Positions 43,301-54,368 of a stretch of DNA of 64,000 nt are shown piece by piece; the stretch's first letter is position 1; each line of letters begins with the position of its first letter. Made by a program: the position numbers and the translations under genes. The DNA comes from Adenophora triphylla var. japonica (Eukaryota > Streptophyta > Magnoliopsida > Asterales > Campanulaceae): NCBI GenBank assembly GCA_022495995.1, contig JAFEMH010001471.1, positions 62,001 through 126,000 on the forward strand. The letters run 5' to 3'. The notes under the pieces are model-generated. The model saw nothing but the letters and a program-made list of their open reading frames with translations. It was not told the DNA's origin and made no database searches.

Positions 43301-44237
43301 TGATGCTTACGTGAGGAGAGCCCCTACCTCGCCCGTTTTGCGGATGACCACTACCGCGAGCATTGGATTTGCGTTGCTCAAGCCACCAATCTGGATATTT
43401 ATGTAATTCAAAACATGTGGTACTATCATGACCCGTCTTCTTACAATGAGTACATGTGAGATGAGATTTATCAGGGTTGTCATGACCATGAGCTCCACCA
43501 GTACGAATAGCAAAACTAACCACATCTTCAAGAACAGGTTTGGCAAGACGAACCCACTCATCCTGAGCCACCAATTTATATGCCCTATCAAGACCAGGGA
43601 GAGGATCCATATATAAAATATTGGTGCGAGTATTGGCATGATACTCGGAATTCAAACCCATAAGAAATTGATGAAGCTTGCCTATCTCTCTGCAATTCGC
43701 ATGTTGTTGAGCAGCCGAGCAGTTGTCACAACAAGTACAATTGATCAAAGGTTCATGACTATGGAGTTCTTCCCACAACCCAGTCAATTTACCAAAATAT
43801 GTGGCCACTGACATGCCCTTAGTTTGCTCACAACGAGCAATAGAAGCCTTTAATTATTGAATGCGTGGACCGTCAACCACAGTATATCGATTTTTAAGAG
43901 AGTCCCACAAACGTTTAGCATCTCTAAATTTTGAGAGAGTGCTTTTAACGTTGGATTCAATAGTATTCATGATCCAAGAAGTCAACATGGCATGAATAGT
44001 ATTCCAATCAGAGGTGGTGCAGGGAAGAATAGGTTGAGTAATCGTACCATCTAGAAAACCAAATTTTCGGTAAGCTTCAAGAGCCGTCTGCATATCACTA
44101 GCCCAATCATTATAATTTTCACCATTGAAACGAGTAGGAGTAATAAAATCTCCTGGCCTATCCTGAGGACTAAGGTAAAACGGAGAATTATATTCGATTT
44201 TAGGGGGATTATTGACGATAGCATCGTTCCCCGCCAT
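40356..44237 (-). pseudogene. gag-pol of C1 (broken copia polyprotein)
   Basis: Starts MAGNDAIVNNPPKIEYNS at 44237. Gag: FNGENYNDWASDMQTALEAY. A CAA-to-TAA-type nonsense change follows RIQ (43854-43856). A CCHC knuckle CTHCKKTGHDSTTC lies near 43450. The protease site is DTCAS where DTGAS is expected (43100). One frameshift falls near 43045. Integrase: LWHNRLGHP...CDTCFRAK zinc region, CDLWG (Asp), QSDNGTEF (Asp), NGQVERKHR (Glu). [14 protein letters not shown] and YVDDLIIAGND (about 40880). RNase H keeps only CDSDWA. About six more stops occur between 42220 and 41005 in one frame. Its activities are lost. Confidence 0.9.
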
Positions 44238-44261
44238 TGATTCAAACTCGTGTATGATGCC

Positions 44262-44273
44262 GCTCTGATACCA
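44262..44273 (-). promoter_or_regulatory. Primer binding site of C1
   Basis: Minus strand TGGTATCAGAGC, complementary to the initiator tRNA-Met 3' end and adjacent to LTR end CCTACA. Confidence 0.9.
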
Positions 44274-44820
44274 TGTAGGAAAACAAATTATGATTTTCCC
44301 AAAACTTGAATTATCATTGATGAAGTTGTGAATATATAGTTTACAATAAATCCTGTTCTAAGAGAGTTCTGATCAGAAAAGGAAAACTAAAACAGAAGGA
44401 AAGAAAATAGGAAACAAACGGAATTCGGGAACTGTATCCCGTCAGATTTTGGTCTTGGGCGATCGCCCATTGAGACTTGGGCGATCGCCCACTTGAACAG
44501 AAGCTTCAACGTTGTTTGGTTTTGATCCTGGGCGGTCGCCCACTTGGCTTGGGCGGTCGCCCACTTGTACAGAAAGTTCAGCGTCATTGGTTTTTACTCT
44601 TGGGCGGTCGCCCACTTGGCTTGGGCGGTCGCCCACCTGTACAGAAGAATTAACGTTGCTTGAAACTAGTGCTGGGCGGTCGCCCATAAAACCTGGGCGG
44701 TCGCCCACTTGCACAGAAACCTCAGCATCATCTTCACAATAGAAAACAGTTGGTGGGTTAAAGGCTTTGAGAGCATGATTGTTGAAAAACTCATGCTCAT
44801 TCAATGTGTTCATTGAGTTC
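44274..44820 (-). repeat. 5' LTR of C1 (outer boundary unresolved)
   Basis: The inner end is fixed by the PBS. On the minus strand a TATA-like ACTATATATTC (near 44335) lies downstream of the palindrome array (44706-44457). No second LTR exists for comparison, so the outer end could lie anywhere between about 44810 and 45193. Confidence 0.5.
44457..44706 (-). repeat. Array of eight GGGCGRTCGCCC palindromes in C1 LTR
   Basis: Palindromes at 44457, 44479, 44530, 44551, 44602, 44623, 44674 and 44695 (12 bp each). They come in pairs 21-22 bp apart, and pairs repeat every 72-73 bp (four units). GGGCGATCGCCC (first pair) is a perfect palindrome; the others have GGTC in the centre. The minus-strand reading as VGDRP repeats is considered incidental. 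Confidence 0.85.
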
Positions 44821-45193
44821 TAAACATTTTAAGTCCTTGTAATCACTAGACATTTTAAGACACATACACTGTGCACATCTAGATCATTTATTGAAAGTGT
44901 TCTCGAACAAGATTATTCTTGAAACACGCTGATTGATCCAGACACACCCAAGTTAAATTAATTCTACTTGATAACATATCACTTGAAAACAATTGGTCAT
45001 ACTTGAGGACATAACATTTCATTAACAATATGAACATCTCCAAAAATCGTGTCTTCTTTATACGTGTTCATCTTTTATATTTCTTCAACCGACAACACTC
45101 TATCATCGGATGTACTTTGGAACCTTTATCATTAATATTCAATAATATGTTTCATTAATGAGAAAAAAATTGTTGTGTGAATACTTACAACTT
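44821..45193. other. Unassigned AT-rich segment
   Basis: No gene. It may be the distal part of the C1 LTR or flanking DNA. It is the target sequence into which C2 inserted. Confidence 0.4.
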
Positions 45194-45198
45194 AACTT

Positions 45199-45968
45199 TG
45201 AAAGTGTGAGCTTTTTAGGGAACAAATTCTTGTTTCCTTATTTCGATACACTTCTATTATGGTAAGAAGATTTTGGAACTTTCATGGAAGATTTATTATT
45301 GTCCTACTTTGACTAGGACATTGTAAATAAAGTAAAATCTTTTATTTATGTACATAGTTTTATATTAGGACTAACCTACTAATATTTTATTTCCTTGAGA
45401 GTGTGTTTATGTTTTCTTATAGGAAAAAAGATCTCACAAAGGAAGATGTTGATTACGTGAAGATCTTCTCCATGGTGCATTATAAATACAAGGCATTCAG
45501 CACAAGAGAAGCTGCAGATTTTAGAGAGAAAAATACTTGTTCTTCACGAGTGTCAACATTTATTGTATTTAGGTTGTGAGTGAAGGTTGTGCCTCACATC
45601 CGTAACTCACATCTAGTTTTTCATAGAGTTCTTTGTTTTACTTCTGACTAGAATAGGACCTACTTGGGAAAGGGGAATTGTTCTTGTCGTAGAAGGTGAT
45701 TAGAACTCATTTAGTATTTTAATCTTTTAGTTTTTCACTTATTTGTTTTTGTAAGCAACAAAAATTTTTATAGTGAAAAGTTTTTGGGCATAAAACTAGT
45801 TTGCTGATCTCATAAATCAGTAAGCGTAAATAATTCTTGAGTTATTGCCTTTAATTTGTTTTATTCCGCTGCATTATCTGTGGATGTGTGGACAGTTGTG
45901 AGACACATCTGTACTCACATCTGGTGTCTGTTGGGTGATTGAAGTTTCCTAGTTACACGAAACTTTCA
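45199..45968 (+). repeat. 5' LTR of C2
   Basis: 770 bp, ends TGAAAGT...ACTTTCA (7-bp inverted ends). A TATAAATAC-type box lies near 45483. Followed by TTGGTAT, the first bases of a tRNA-Met PBS, after which the match stops. Confidence 0.95.
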
Positions 45969-45988
45969 ATTGGTATGTAAAGCAGTGG

Positions 45989-48900
45989 GTGGCCAAACCA
46001 ATTGCCACCTGCAATGTTGTTTACTCTTCCCTCAAGAGTACTGTCTCTGGCTCTTGGTATTTTGATAGTGGGTGCTCTAGGCACATGACTGGAAATCAAG
46101 CAGTCCTTCTTGACTATGAAGTGATTAGTGGAGGGAAAGTAAATTTTGGTGGAGGTGCTCAAGGAAAGATTGTTGGGAAAGGAACCCTAGTTTGACAAGC
46201 ACTTGTGTGAAGTGTTTGATAAGGATAATAAATGTGTGTTTACTGGTCCTAGATCTACTTACAATTGTTACCAATTTGGTGACAATCTTTCTTGCCTAAG
46301 CTCAAAAGCTAATGATGTCAATTTGTGGCACCAAAAATTAGGGCATGCTAGCTGTAGAACTCTGGAAGAACTTCAAAGGTTTGAAGCTATTAAAGATCTC
46401 CCTAAACTGAACTTCAAGAACCCTGATGTCTGTGGTTCATGTCAAAAGGGAAAGTAAACAAAAGCATCACATAAAAAGGTCTAACAGTGCTCCACATCTA
46501 GGTGTTAGGAGCTGATTCATACTGGTTTGATGGGACCTATTGAAGTAGAAAGCTTTGGTAGGAAAAAGTATGCCTTTGTGTGTGTTGATGATTATTCTAG
46601 GTACACTTGGGTAATGTTCTTAAGAGAGAAATCTGAAACCATTGGTGAATTCAGAAATTGGTACAAAAGGGTTAGAAATCTTTATGGTCTTAAGACTGTG
46701 AGGATTAGGTCTGACCATGGCACTGAATATGAGAACCAAATATTTACTAATTTTTGCAATTCTAAGGGAATCACTCATGAATTTTCTGCACCAATCACCC
46801 CACAGCAAAATGGAATTGCTGAAAGAAAGAATAGGACTTTGCAAGAAATGGCTAGGGTTATGCTAAGTTCTAAAAATTTGTCCAAGAAATTTTGGGCAGA
46901 AGCTTTAAACACTGCTTGTCACATTGGCAATAGAGTATTTCTTAGGATTGGTAGCACTGTCACTCCATATCAAATCCTCCTTGGAAAGAAACCAACTGTG
47001 AAATATTTTCATGTGTTTGGATGTGTTTGTTACATTCTCAATGATAGAGAATATCTGTCCAAGTTTGATTCAAAGAGTGACAAAGCAATTTTCATGGGCT
47101 ATTCCACTAATAGTAGAGCTTACAGAGTTTTTAATCTCAAAACTAAGACCATTATGGAATCTGCTAATGTTATATTTGATGACTCACTTGATCTTAACCT
47201 CAAGACTGCTGAGGATGATGTTTCAGGTTGCTTACTGGACTGGAAAGATACAGAAACAGGTGCTGAAGAACCAACAGATGCTGCCAGTGCTGAAAAATCT
47301 GTTGAACCTGATAAGGATGTAACCAAGGATGTGGACACATCTGCATCCACATCTGAACCCACATCTGCTCCCACATTCACTCAAAATCTTGTAACTGAGG
47401 ACAGTTTCTCTGAATCTGATCAGGATGGTGCTTCAGATGATAATGTGGATGGGTGTGTGGATAGATCAAAGGATATTCCTTCAAAAATCCAGAAAAACCA
47501 CCCCACTTCACAAGTTGTGGGAGATGTGCATGATCAAGTGAGAACTAGACAAAAGACAAAGTGGACTATAGAAAGATGGCTGGTTTATGGAGTTGCTCCT
47601 CAGCATACTCTCAGGTAAGCTTTTGTTGTTTTGTTTCAAAGATTGAACCTAAGAATATTGCTGAAGCATTGAAAGATGCAGACTGGATTCTTGCTATGCA
47701 AGATGAGTTGATTCAATTTGAAAAGAATGAGGTTTGGACTCTTGTCCCTAGACCCTCTCATGGTAATGTCATAGGAACCAAATGGATTTTCAAGAACAAA
47801 ACTGATGAGCAAGGTGTGATCATTAGAAATAAAGCTAGGTTAGTTGCTCAAGGTTACACTCAAATTGAGGGAATTGATTTTGAGGAGACATTTGCTCCTG
47901 TTGCAAGGATTGAGTCCATTAGGCTTTTGTTAGCCATTGCTTGTTATCTCAAGATTACTCTGCATCAAATGGATGTTAAGAGTGCTTTTCTAAATGGGAT
48001 ATTGAATGAGGAAGTCTATGTTGAACAACCTAAAGGCTTTGTGGATTCCAAGTATCCCAACCATGTGTATAAGCTGAAGAAAGCTCTGTATGGGCTAAAG
48101 CAAGCCCCTAGAGCTTGGTATGGTAGGTTGACTGACCATTTGCTTCACCTAGGATTCAAGAGAGGTGAGGTTGACAAAACATTATTTGTGAGGAGAAATA
48201 AAAAGGAGATTCTTGTGGCACAAATCTATGTGGATGATATTGTGTTTGGGTCAAATTCTGACCCTATGCTAGCTGAGTTTGTGGATAGCATGACTTCCAC
48301 ATTTGAGATGAGTATGGTAGGTGAGTTGAAATTTTTCTTAGGCCTACAGATTAAACAATTCAAAGATGGCATGTTCATCTCACAATCTAAGTATGCCAAG
48401 AATCTTGTAAAAAAATTTGAGCTTGAACACTCTTCACATCAAAGAACACCAATGGGATCTTCCCAAAAGCTAAGTCATGATTCTGATGGTGAGAGTGTTG
48501 ATCAAACAATGTACAGAAGCATGATAGGAAGTTGCTTTACCTCACTGCAAGTAGACCTGATATTATGTACAGTGTGTGTCTCTGTGCAAGATACCAAGCC
48601 AACCCTAAGGTGTCCCATCTGAAAGCCTTGAAAAGAGTCATTAGATATGTAAGTGGGACTGTGAACCTAAGACTGCATTACTCTAAAGTAACAAATACCA
48701 ATTTGGTTGGGTACACTGATTCTGATTGGGCTGGAAATAGTGATGATAGAAAGAGTACCACAGGTGGATGTTTCTATCTAGGAAATAACCTTGTGTCTTG
48801 GTATAGTAGGAAGCAGAATTGTGTGTCCTTATCCACTACTGAGGCTGAATATGTTGCCCTTGGGAGTTGCTGCACACAACTGCTTTGGATGAATCAATTG

Positions 48901-49167
48901 TTGAAAAATTATGGATTAAATAGCAAAATTTTGACTTCTTTTTGTGATAACAAAAGTGCCTTGGACATATCTAAAAATCCTGTCCAACATTCTAGAATAA
49001 AGCACATTGATATTAGACATCATTTCATTAGAGATCTTGTAGAACAAAAAACTGTGTGTCTGAAATTTGTTAGGACTGAAAATCAATTGGCTGATATATT
49101 TACAAAGGCATTAGATTTGGAGAGATTTTCCTCCTTGAGAAAGTCTCTTGGTTTGTGTGATATCTAA
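45989..49167 (+). pseudogene. pol of C2: protease, integrase, RT, RNase H (few lesions)
   Basis: Protease motif FDSGCSRHMTGN (46060). Pre-integrase VNLWHQKLGHAS...CGSCQKGK, then TAA at 46456 where the family has CAA. Integrase begins ELIHTGLMGP: the usual D of DLMGP is G (GGT), so the first catalytic Asp is lost. SDHGTEYEN and NGIAERKNRTLQ keep the other two. [35 protein letters not shown] (48220). A one-base deletion near 48530 shifts frame before [15 protein letters not shown]. RNase H: YTDSDWAG, STTEAEY, CDNKSA, and the end GLCDI at 49167. A small deletion after the protease (about 46195) also breaks the frame. Without gag it is non-autonomous. Confidence 0.93.
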
Positions 49168-50268
49168 GGTTGTGAGCACAAATATGTCTCACATCCTCTA
49201 ACACATCTGTATATTAGATTAACTGAAAAAAAATTATAAAAATAAAAAATCAAAAAATATCATGCATTAGCACGAAATTTCTCAGTGTGGTCACTTGTGA
49301 GTCTTCATCTTTGACATTATTTTTGATCACTTAATTGTGAGCACTTCCTGTTCATGTCATCTTTTGATGACTTGATATAACCTTCCTAGGTATTTCACAG
49401 TGGGTGCTATAAAAAGAAAAAAAGATATATGTGAGAAACAGCTGCTTCACCCTTAGTATGAAGCCAGACCATTGTGATCAAGTGTTTTTCATAAGAAAAT
49501 TTGAAATCAAACTTGACAAGATCATTGGAAAAAAGGGCTATCTTTGGGATCAAGTAAAGTGAAAGCTACTCACAATGTAAAAATCCACAATAAAAAATGG
49601 TGGATGCATCCTAGAGGCTGTGCAGATTGGATTATTGCTCATTAACTTTTTGTGATCTAAATGTGTCCCCATATGTGACTCACATCCTATGCCACATCCA
49701 TAAGCTGAGATTTTTTCCATCACTTGTGTGTTTGCATCATGCTAGGCATATTGCATTTTTTTTAGGTCATATAGGAGCTTTGTAAATATGTTAGTTAATT
49801 TATCTTCATTCTTAATTTATTCTTTGATTTTATAGGTTTTTGATCTCCAATTTCTCTCATGAAAGAAAATGTGTGTATCATTCCTTGTTTGAAAAGGTTG
49901 GAAAATTCGATTAGGATTCTGTTTTTTTAAAAGATATGGCTGAATTATTTTTGTTTCCATAAAAATCTATCAAAATCTTGTTTTATTTTGATCCCCTATT
50001 TCTTCGAAGGTGGTTGTGTGTGGTAATCTCAAAGGTTACTAGCCGTTGGAGGACTATTAAGGCATTAAGGATGTGTGAAACCTTTTTGGAGAAGGATTCC
50101 AAGTTTCAGTTGGAAAGGGGGAGCTGTGAGTATTAATTAGACCTCACATCCGTCCCATCCCCCATAAACCCTTGCTAAACCTTTTGTTCTTCCATCTTTT
50201 GCACACAATCACACACACATTGCAATTAATTCCTTGTTACTGTTCAACCTAACGCTCTTGTGGTGTTT
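49168..50268 (+). other. Spacer between pol and the 3' ORF of C2
   Basis: 1.1 kb, AT-rich, no gene. It contains repeated CACATCC/ACACATC motifs (49190, 49202, 49680, 49692, 50145) and ends in a short CACACACAT run before the ORF start. Confidence 0.6.
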
Positions 50269-50736
50269 ATGGCTGATCATTCAACCATTCGAGAGGAAGA
50301 CGTCCTAGACATTGAGCCTCTTGCGGTCGCCATTGCTGAAGCTCCAGTTACCACCAACCCTGTCATCTCGAAATTTCTAGCTGAAATTCCTCCTTCCTCA
50401 TCCTCGTCGAGCTCCTCAATGGAACGTTCTCCCTCTAAATCCCCTACATTGGAACCCTTGTCTGTTCCACCAGCTTCTGAAAACCCTAATGCTTCAATCT
50501 CTCCGATTTTACAACCATCGATTGTCGCCCCTGTTCCATCCTCTGTTGAACCTTCTTCAACTAAAAAGAGGAAGCTAACTCCAGCAAAACCCTTAGGCCA
50601 TGCTGCGATTCCAGTTCCCCAACGCAATCTACGACGATCGCATAGGGTTAGGAAACTGTCAGAAGCTGACAAGCTGAAGAACCTGAAGAAACCAGGTGGG
50701 AAGCCCTCTACTGCCATATCATGTGACGAAGAAGAA

Positions 50737-50767
<31 letters not shown>

Positions 50768-52440
50768 AAGAAGAAGAAGAGGTACTTGCTCCTCTTGTTA
50801 GAACTAGGGCTCAATCTGCAAATCCTCCTCCCTCAGTTGTTGCCCCTGTTATTGCTCCTTCTCTAGTTGTTTCCCATGCTGAACCCATTGATCCTGTTCC
50901 ATCCTCTCCTATTAAGCCTTCTGATCCCATTATCCCCATTCCTGCTCCTACTCCTGTTGTTGATGCTCCTGTCCCTGAGGATACAAATCCTGTTGATGAT
51001 TCATCTGTGTTTAGTGATGAGGAGCCTTTAGCAAATATTTTGATGGAGTTGAAAGGAAAGAAAAAGGTGGCTGCTACTGACCTAGAGCCTATTGAGGAAG
51101 AAGCTTATGAATCTGTGTCTAGCTATGACAGTGATGATACTGCCTCAGATGCCAACTTCAAGCTAGGAAGAGAAGAGCTTGAACAAGAAAAGGAAGACCA
51201 AGAAAAGGATGCATCTTCTGATGATGAGACAGAGGTGGAGTTTGTAAAAATACCATCTCCAGCAAAGGATGTGTCTGAAGATGTGCACACATCCAGACGC
51301 ACATCCACCAGAAAGAAGGCTGATAAGGATATTTCTTCAACTCTTTCCATTACTACTGCCCCTAAACCCTTTTCTAAGAAATTTCTAACCAAGAATGCCT
51401 CTGAAAGGTATGGTCTGATTTCTAATAAGGCTTTTATTGTGGAGATGAAAAGAGATAGGGAAACTTTCTTTAAATTGGATATGGATAAATTCTTTGAAGA
51501 GAGAGGCTTGTTTTTAACTGTGGATCACCCTCTCGCTTTCTACCCTAAGATGGTGTATGAATTTTATGCCAACTTGACCAATGGACTAGATAGATGCTAC
51601 TCTCCCCTCTCTGTCTATATTAGAGGAAAGTTTATCCCCTTTTCCCCTGCTGTAATCAATGATTTTCTTGGCTTGGATAATTCTGTGGATCAATTGGTTG
51701 GAGTGTCTGATGAAGAAGTTGTGTCTGCCATCACTCATGGAAAAATAACCACTTGACCTGTAAAGCCAAAAGATTTGGGAAGTGGTTCTTTATCCTCTCT
51801 TTATTGTTTTCTCCATACAGTCCTTGTTGCCAACCTTTGCCCCTCAAATAACAAAACCTCTGTGACTAGGGTACAAGCTGATTTACTGTATAGGTTGGGC
51901 ATTAATAGGAATATCAATTTTGGAGATTTCATTTTTAGGAAAATCTGTGCATATGGAGAGTCATCCTCTAAGAAGTGGTCCTTACCCTATCCCTCTCTAA
52001 TCTCTCAAATTCTGGTTGCAAATGGTGTTAAGCCTGAGAAAAATGAAGATAAGGTTGAAAAATTTGATTTGTTTAAGGAGATCAAAACCCTCCTAGATCC
52101 TAAGCAAAGATTTGTTGATCTTCCTTTGGGTACTGTCCCTGAAATTTCTATGCCAGATGTGGACACAACTGAACCCACATCTGAAGATCCTTTTGATGCT
52201 CAAATGAAGGATTTGGATGCTGAAATTGCAGTTGCTGAATCTCATTTCTCTGCCTTAACTGATCAACTTCAAGCCTCCATAGCTCATGCCAATAATCTCA
52301 AGGCCCTTAAGGCTAGACTTCTCAAATGGCATGCTAATCTTTCTGCTCAAAAAGGGGGAGATGAACCTACTGCTACTGCTGGAAATAGAGTTTGGGATGC
52401 TGCTGTGTCTGCTGCTGGCTGGAGGAGTTGGGAACTTTGA
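50269..52440 (+). pseudogene. Third ORF of C2, env-like position, plant-transposon-protein-like domain
   Basis: One frame from ATG 50269 to TGA 52438-52440 (about 724 codons), interrupted only by TAA at 50737-50739, inside a GAA microsatellite, and TGA at 51754-51756. N-terminal third: low-complexity, Ser/Pro-rich, with basic RNLRRSHRVRKLSEADKLKN (50620-50680), then an acidic stretch. The middle (51390-52040) has FFEERGLFLTVDHPLAFYPK, VYIRGKFIPFSPAVINDFLG and RVQADLLYRLGINRNINFGD, resembling the putative plant transposon protein family (PF20167). The C-terminus has a heptad-like coiled coil near 52200-52330. No clear signal peptide or transmembrane segment is seen. SIRE elements are known to have an env-like ORF here; whether this is one is uncertain. 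Confidence 0.6.
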
Positions 52441-52760
52441 AGTAAGGGGGAGAAGACTTTTTGATAGTTGTTTTTAATGGTTTTAAGACAATTTTTAATT
52501 TCTGTTTTTAGTTTTTAAACAATGGGTTGTAATAACTTTAATTAGGATGTTGCTGAATGGTTGTTTTGTTTTTGTTTTTTAATGAACTGCTAGTATTCTG
52601 CTCTAACTTGGTTTTTGCAGTTTTTATGTGTGGATGTGTATACACATCTGGACACACATCCATTTAGGGGGAGTTATGTTTTTATCTATATTTTGTGGTT
52701 ACAAATTATGCTTATTATAAATCTTTGGTTTTGACCAGAAAGTCCAAAATAGGGGGAGAT
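52441..52760 (+). other. 3' untranslated region and polypurine tract of C2
   Basis: T-rich, with GATGTGTATACACATC at about 52629 and an AGGGGGAGAT polypurine tract at 52751-52760 directly before the 3' LTR. Further GGGGGAG stretches occur at 52447 and 52668. Confidence 0.7.
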
Positions 52761-53531
52761 TGAAAGCGTGAGCTTTTTAGGGAACAAATTCTTGTTTCCT
52801 TATTTCGATACACTTCTATTATGGTAAGAAGATTTTGGAACTTTCATGGAAGATTTATTATTGTCCTACTTTGACTAGGACATTGTAAATAAAGTAAATA
52901 TCTTTTATTTATGTACATAGTTTTATATTAGGACTAACCTACTAATATTCTATTTCCTTGAGAGTGTGTTTATGTTTTTTTATAGGAAAAGAGATCTCAC
53001 AAAGGAAGATGTTGATTACGTGAAGATCTTCTCCATGGTGCATTATAAATACAAGGCATTCAGCACAAGAGAAGCTGCGGATTTTAGAGAGAAAAATACT
53101 TGTTCTTCACGAGTGTCAACATTTATTGTATTTAGGTTGTGAGTGAAGGTTGTGCCTCACATCCGTAACTCACATCTAGTTTTTCATAGAGTTCTTTGTT
53201 TTACTTCTGACTAGAATAGGACCTACTTGGGAAAGGGGAATTGTTCTTGTCGTAGAAGGTGATTAGAACTCGTTTAGTATTTTAATCTCTTAGTTTTTCA
53301 CTTATTTGTTTTTGTAAGCAACAAAAGTTTTTATAGTGAAAAGTTTTTGGGCGTAAGCCTAGTTTGCTGATCTCATAGATCAGTAAGCGTAAATAATTCT
53401 TGAGTTATTGCCTTTAATTTGTTTTATTCCGCTGCATTATCTGTGGATGTGTGGACAGTTGTGAGACTCATTTGTACTCATATCCGTTGTCTGTTGTGTG
53501 ATTGAAGCTACCTAGCTACACGAAACTTTCA
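52761..53531 (+). repeat. 3' LTR of C2
   Basis: 771 bp, direct repeat of 45199-45968. Most differences fall in the last 100 bases and around the GGGCGTAAGCC segment. Confidence 0.95.
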
Positions 53532-53536
53532 AACTT

Positions 53537-54155
53537 TATGTGTACTCGCTCCAAACTATTTCCTTAACATATATGTGTGAGTTAAACCTAGTAATGTCTT
53601 CTCTGTTGCGCAACTGATAACTTGGTTTGCCCAACTGACAAGTTATTCAGGATTTTACAAGGGTTTTTCATAAAAAGTAAGGCTCTTCAACCCCCTTCGA
53701 CTCTATTTTCTACCTGTTGAACCAAACATCTGCATTTAGAATCTTTCCACTATCTCTGATTTACTTTCAAATTCTATTCATGTCTCTCTGTTTGAGTCAC
53801 GTTAGATTCCCGTCTTTTCTATTCTGAATGGTGGTGGTTTGTGGTGGACGGAAGCACCGATCTTCGGTGGTAGGTGAGGGTATGCAGTGGTGGTCAATGA
53901 GAAAAATAGATTGTTTATTAATAGATTTTTTCACAATTTTACTGTAAATGATATTGACAATTATTTTAGTAAATTTTCTAGTTGTGAATTTATTTCTAAT
54001 TTTGTTACTAGTTTTTATTTTCATTTTGGCTCCTGATCAAATTTTGGGGAGGGACTAAAAAATAATGGAAATCACCCAAATCCTTAATCTTCACTAGTTT
54101 CACATATAAATCTGGGTAATACTGCAAGCGGGCGTAATCGAACCCGGTACCTTGC
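53537..54155. other. Intergenic DNA, nothing recognised
   Basis: AT-rich sequence flanking C2. I see no gene, repeat array or element end. Confidence 0.5.
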
Positions 54156-54358
54156 TCTCTGATATCATGTTAAAGTCTGAGTTTTCACCTTAAACCCAAT
54201 TGGTGTTAAGGGTAGTGACCCATAATCTTTATATGTTATAGACAAGATTTGTTAATTCCCAATGTGTGATAATATATCTAACGCGCCCACTCACGTGTAG
54301 TCGGGCTTTGCCAAATACTTACAACGTGTACTTATTAATCGGGTGGCGCGTAGTAACA
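54156..54358 (-). mobile_element. Small LTR with adjacent PBS-like site
   Basis: On the minus strand TGTTACTACG ... CTTTAACA (54358-54168, 191 bp) is followed by TGATATCAGAGA (54167-54156), a variant of the tRNA-Met PBS. This is a lone LTR of a small copia-like or TRIM element; its other LTR is not seen. Confidence 0.45.
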
Positions 54359-54368
54359 TCGATGACTC

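Larger units (their letters stand above)
40356..44820 (-). mobile_element. Ty1/copia element C1, 3'-truncated
   Basis: Minus strand: LTR (from about 44820 or beyond to 44274), PBS, gag, protease, integrase, RT and the start of RNase H, then an abrupt junction at about 40355 with a DUF7745 gene fragment. The rest of RNase H and the 3' LTR are missing. The order protease-integrase-RT and the TGGTATCAGAGC PBS identify Ty1/copia. Confidence 0.85.
45194..53536 (+). mobile_element. SIRE-like Ty1/copia element C2 with TSD AACTT
   Basis: LTRs at 45199-45968 and 52761-53531, flanked by the identical 5-bp AACTT (45194-45198 and 53532-53536). LTR ends are TGAAAGT/CGT ... ACTTTCA. By eye the two LTRs differ at roughly two dozen positions out of 770. 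gag and most of the PBS are deleted (the LTR is followed by TTGGTAT and then protease). pol runs 45989-49167 and an extra ORF lies at 50269-52440. The integrase-RT wording closely follows the SIRE/Maximus lineage, which is known for a third ORF downstream of pol. Confidence 0.92.

Noticed and set aside
44442..44813. Minus-strand 123-codon frame with VGDRP repeats as a protein
   Set aside because: It overlaps the palindrome array in the C1 LTR. A 72-bp period keeps the frame open by chance.
54121..54175. tRNA-like or SINE-like sequence (GGGTTCGATTACGCCC on the minus strand)
   Set aside because: The T-arm-like stem does not pair and no A box or cloverleaf is found; it is better explained as sequence next to a small LTR's PBS.
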